A DNA stretch of 6,829 nt from Bacteroidota bacterium (lineage in GTDB: Bacteria; Bacteroidota; Ignavibacteria; UBA10030; UBA8401): contig JANXZD010000050.1 of the NCBI GenBank assembly GCA_025355705.1, positions 1-6,829 of the forward strand, written 5' to 3'. Made by a program: the position numbers and the translations under genes. The notes beneath the pieces were generated by a model, which saw only the letters and a list, made by a program, of their open reading frames with translations, did not search any database and was not told the origin of the DNA. Shown here piece after piece: positions 6,600 through 6,829 of this stretch (the stretch's first letter is position 1; every line of letters starts with the position of its first letter).

Positions 6600-6686
6600 G
6601 GAGAGGTGCAAGAGTGGTTTAATTGGCTACCCTGGAAAGGTAGTGTACCCGTAAGGGTACCGTGGGTTCGAATCCCACCTTCTCCG
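6600..6686 (+). tRNA. tRNA-Ser (anticodon GGA)
   Basis: A full cloverleaf can be drawn. Acceptor GGAGAGG pairs with CTTCTCC (one G-T) and has discriminator G. The D-stem is CAA/TTG. The anticodon stem is CTACC/GGTAG with loop CTGGAAA, giving GGA, which reads UCC and UCU. The long class II variable arm GTACCC-GTAA-GGGTAC is diagnostic for Ser together with the discriminator. The T-stem is GTGGG/CCCAC with loop TTCGAAT. CCA is not encoded; CAAC follows the discriminator, so CCA must be added after transcription. Confidence 0.97.
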
Positions 6687-6692
6687 CAACTC

Positions 6693-6736
6693 TAAAATCC
6701 TAAATTCAACGTTTTTGATTTGAATTTAGGATTTTA
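6693..6736. terminator. 17-bp perfect palindrome between the two serine tRNAs
   Basis: TAAAATCCTAAATTCAA (6693-6709) and its exact reverse complement (6720-6736) flank a 10-nt loop. A-rich and U-rich ends lie on opposite sides, as in a bidirectional terminator, but only three of the 17 pairs are G-C and no separate U-tract follows. It begins 7 nt after tRNA-Ser(GGA), so a role in termination or 3'-end processing is plausible. A small repeated palindromic element is the alternative. Confidence 0.55.
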
Positions 6737-6744
6737 CTTATACC
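6715..6744 (+). promoter_or_regulatory. Possible promoter of tRNA-Ser(CGA)
   Basis: TTGATT (6715-6720) and TATACC (6739-6744) are 18 nt apart and would start transcription about a dozen bases before the second tRNA. Each box matches its consensus in four of six bases. The -35 overlaps the loop and right arm of the palindrome, so hairpin and promoter share sequence. Confidence 0.35.
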
Positions 6745-6763
6745 CTATTAATTCTACAGCATT

Positions 6764-6829
6764 GGAGAGGTGGCGTGAGTGGTTGAAACCACCAGTCTCG
6801 AAAACTGGTATAGTCGTAAGGCTATCGAG
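6764..6829 (+). tRNA. tRNA-Ser (anticodon CGA), cut by window end
   Basis: It begins with the same acceptor strand GGAGAGG as the tRNA 77 nt upstream. The anticodon stem CCAGT/ACTGG encloses CTCGAAA, giving CGA, which reads UCG. The long variable arm ATAGTC-GTAA-GGCTAT fits Ser. The window ends at the start of the T-stem. The D-arm is odd: a normal 11-nt loop GAGTGGTTGAA and 3' strand ACC require a GGT 5' strand, but the sequence is GGCGT before GAG, so C6774 must bulge out of the stem. Identity is secure, but full function is slightly in doubt. Confidence 0.88.

Noticed and set aside
6414..6611. Minus-strand reading frame of 65 codons over the cupin and tRNA start
   Set aside because: It is antisense to the cupin remnant, runs into the tRNA, and lacks any family feature.

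Overview
The window is AT-rich, tightly packed bacterial chromosome. I see no phage, transposon or CRISPR signature. Clear Shine-Dalgarno sites, tRNA genes without an encoded CCA end, a large TPR lipoprotein, and pterin enzymes that recall green sulfur bacteria suggest a member of the Chlorobi/Ignavibacteria side of the Bacteroidota. This placement is an inference from gene content, not from a marker gene.

Layout. Positions 1-1956 (minus) hold most of a large tetratricopeptide-repeat lipoprotein whose 3' end lies outside the window. Divergent from it, 2083-2571 (plus) encodes a small exported Spy/CpxP-like LTxxQ protein, followed by a hairpin at 2590-2620. From 6051 down to 2654 runs one compact minus-strand gene train: AhpE-like peroxiredoxin, BCP/PrxQ peroxiredoxin, 6-pyruvoyl-tetrahydropterin synthase (PTPS), GTP cyclohydrolase I, a short-chain dehydrogenase resembling bacterial sepiapterin reductase, and a second, broken short-chain dehydrogenase. 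Plus-strand 6217-6525 is a small cupin gene interrupted by an early in-frame TAA. The window closes with two tandem serine tRNAs, anticodons GGA and CGA, separated by a 17-bp perfect palindrome.

How it works together. GTP cyclohydrolase I, PTPS with the animal-type C-x5-HGH motif, and a sepiapterin-reductase-like SDR are the three enzymes needed to go from GTP to tetrahydrobiopterin. Their adjacency, with 1-nt stop/start overlaps, a 2-nt gap and a 9-nt gap, makes a dedicated tetrahydrobiopterin operon the best reading. Two thiol peroxidases at the head of the operon add a possible link to peroxide defence. The most unusual points are the complete pathway in one operon, the folE ribosome binding site buried in the codons for the conserved PTPS C-terminus, and several single-base lesions: a nonsense codon and a frameshift in the second SDR, a nonsense codon in the cupin, and an extra base in a tRNA D-stem. 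These lesions are either real gene decay or consensus errors.
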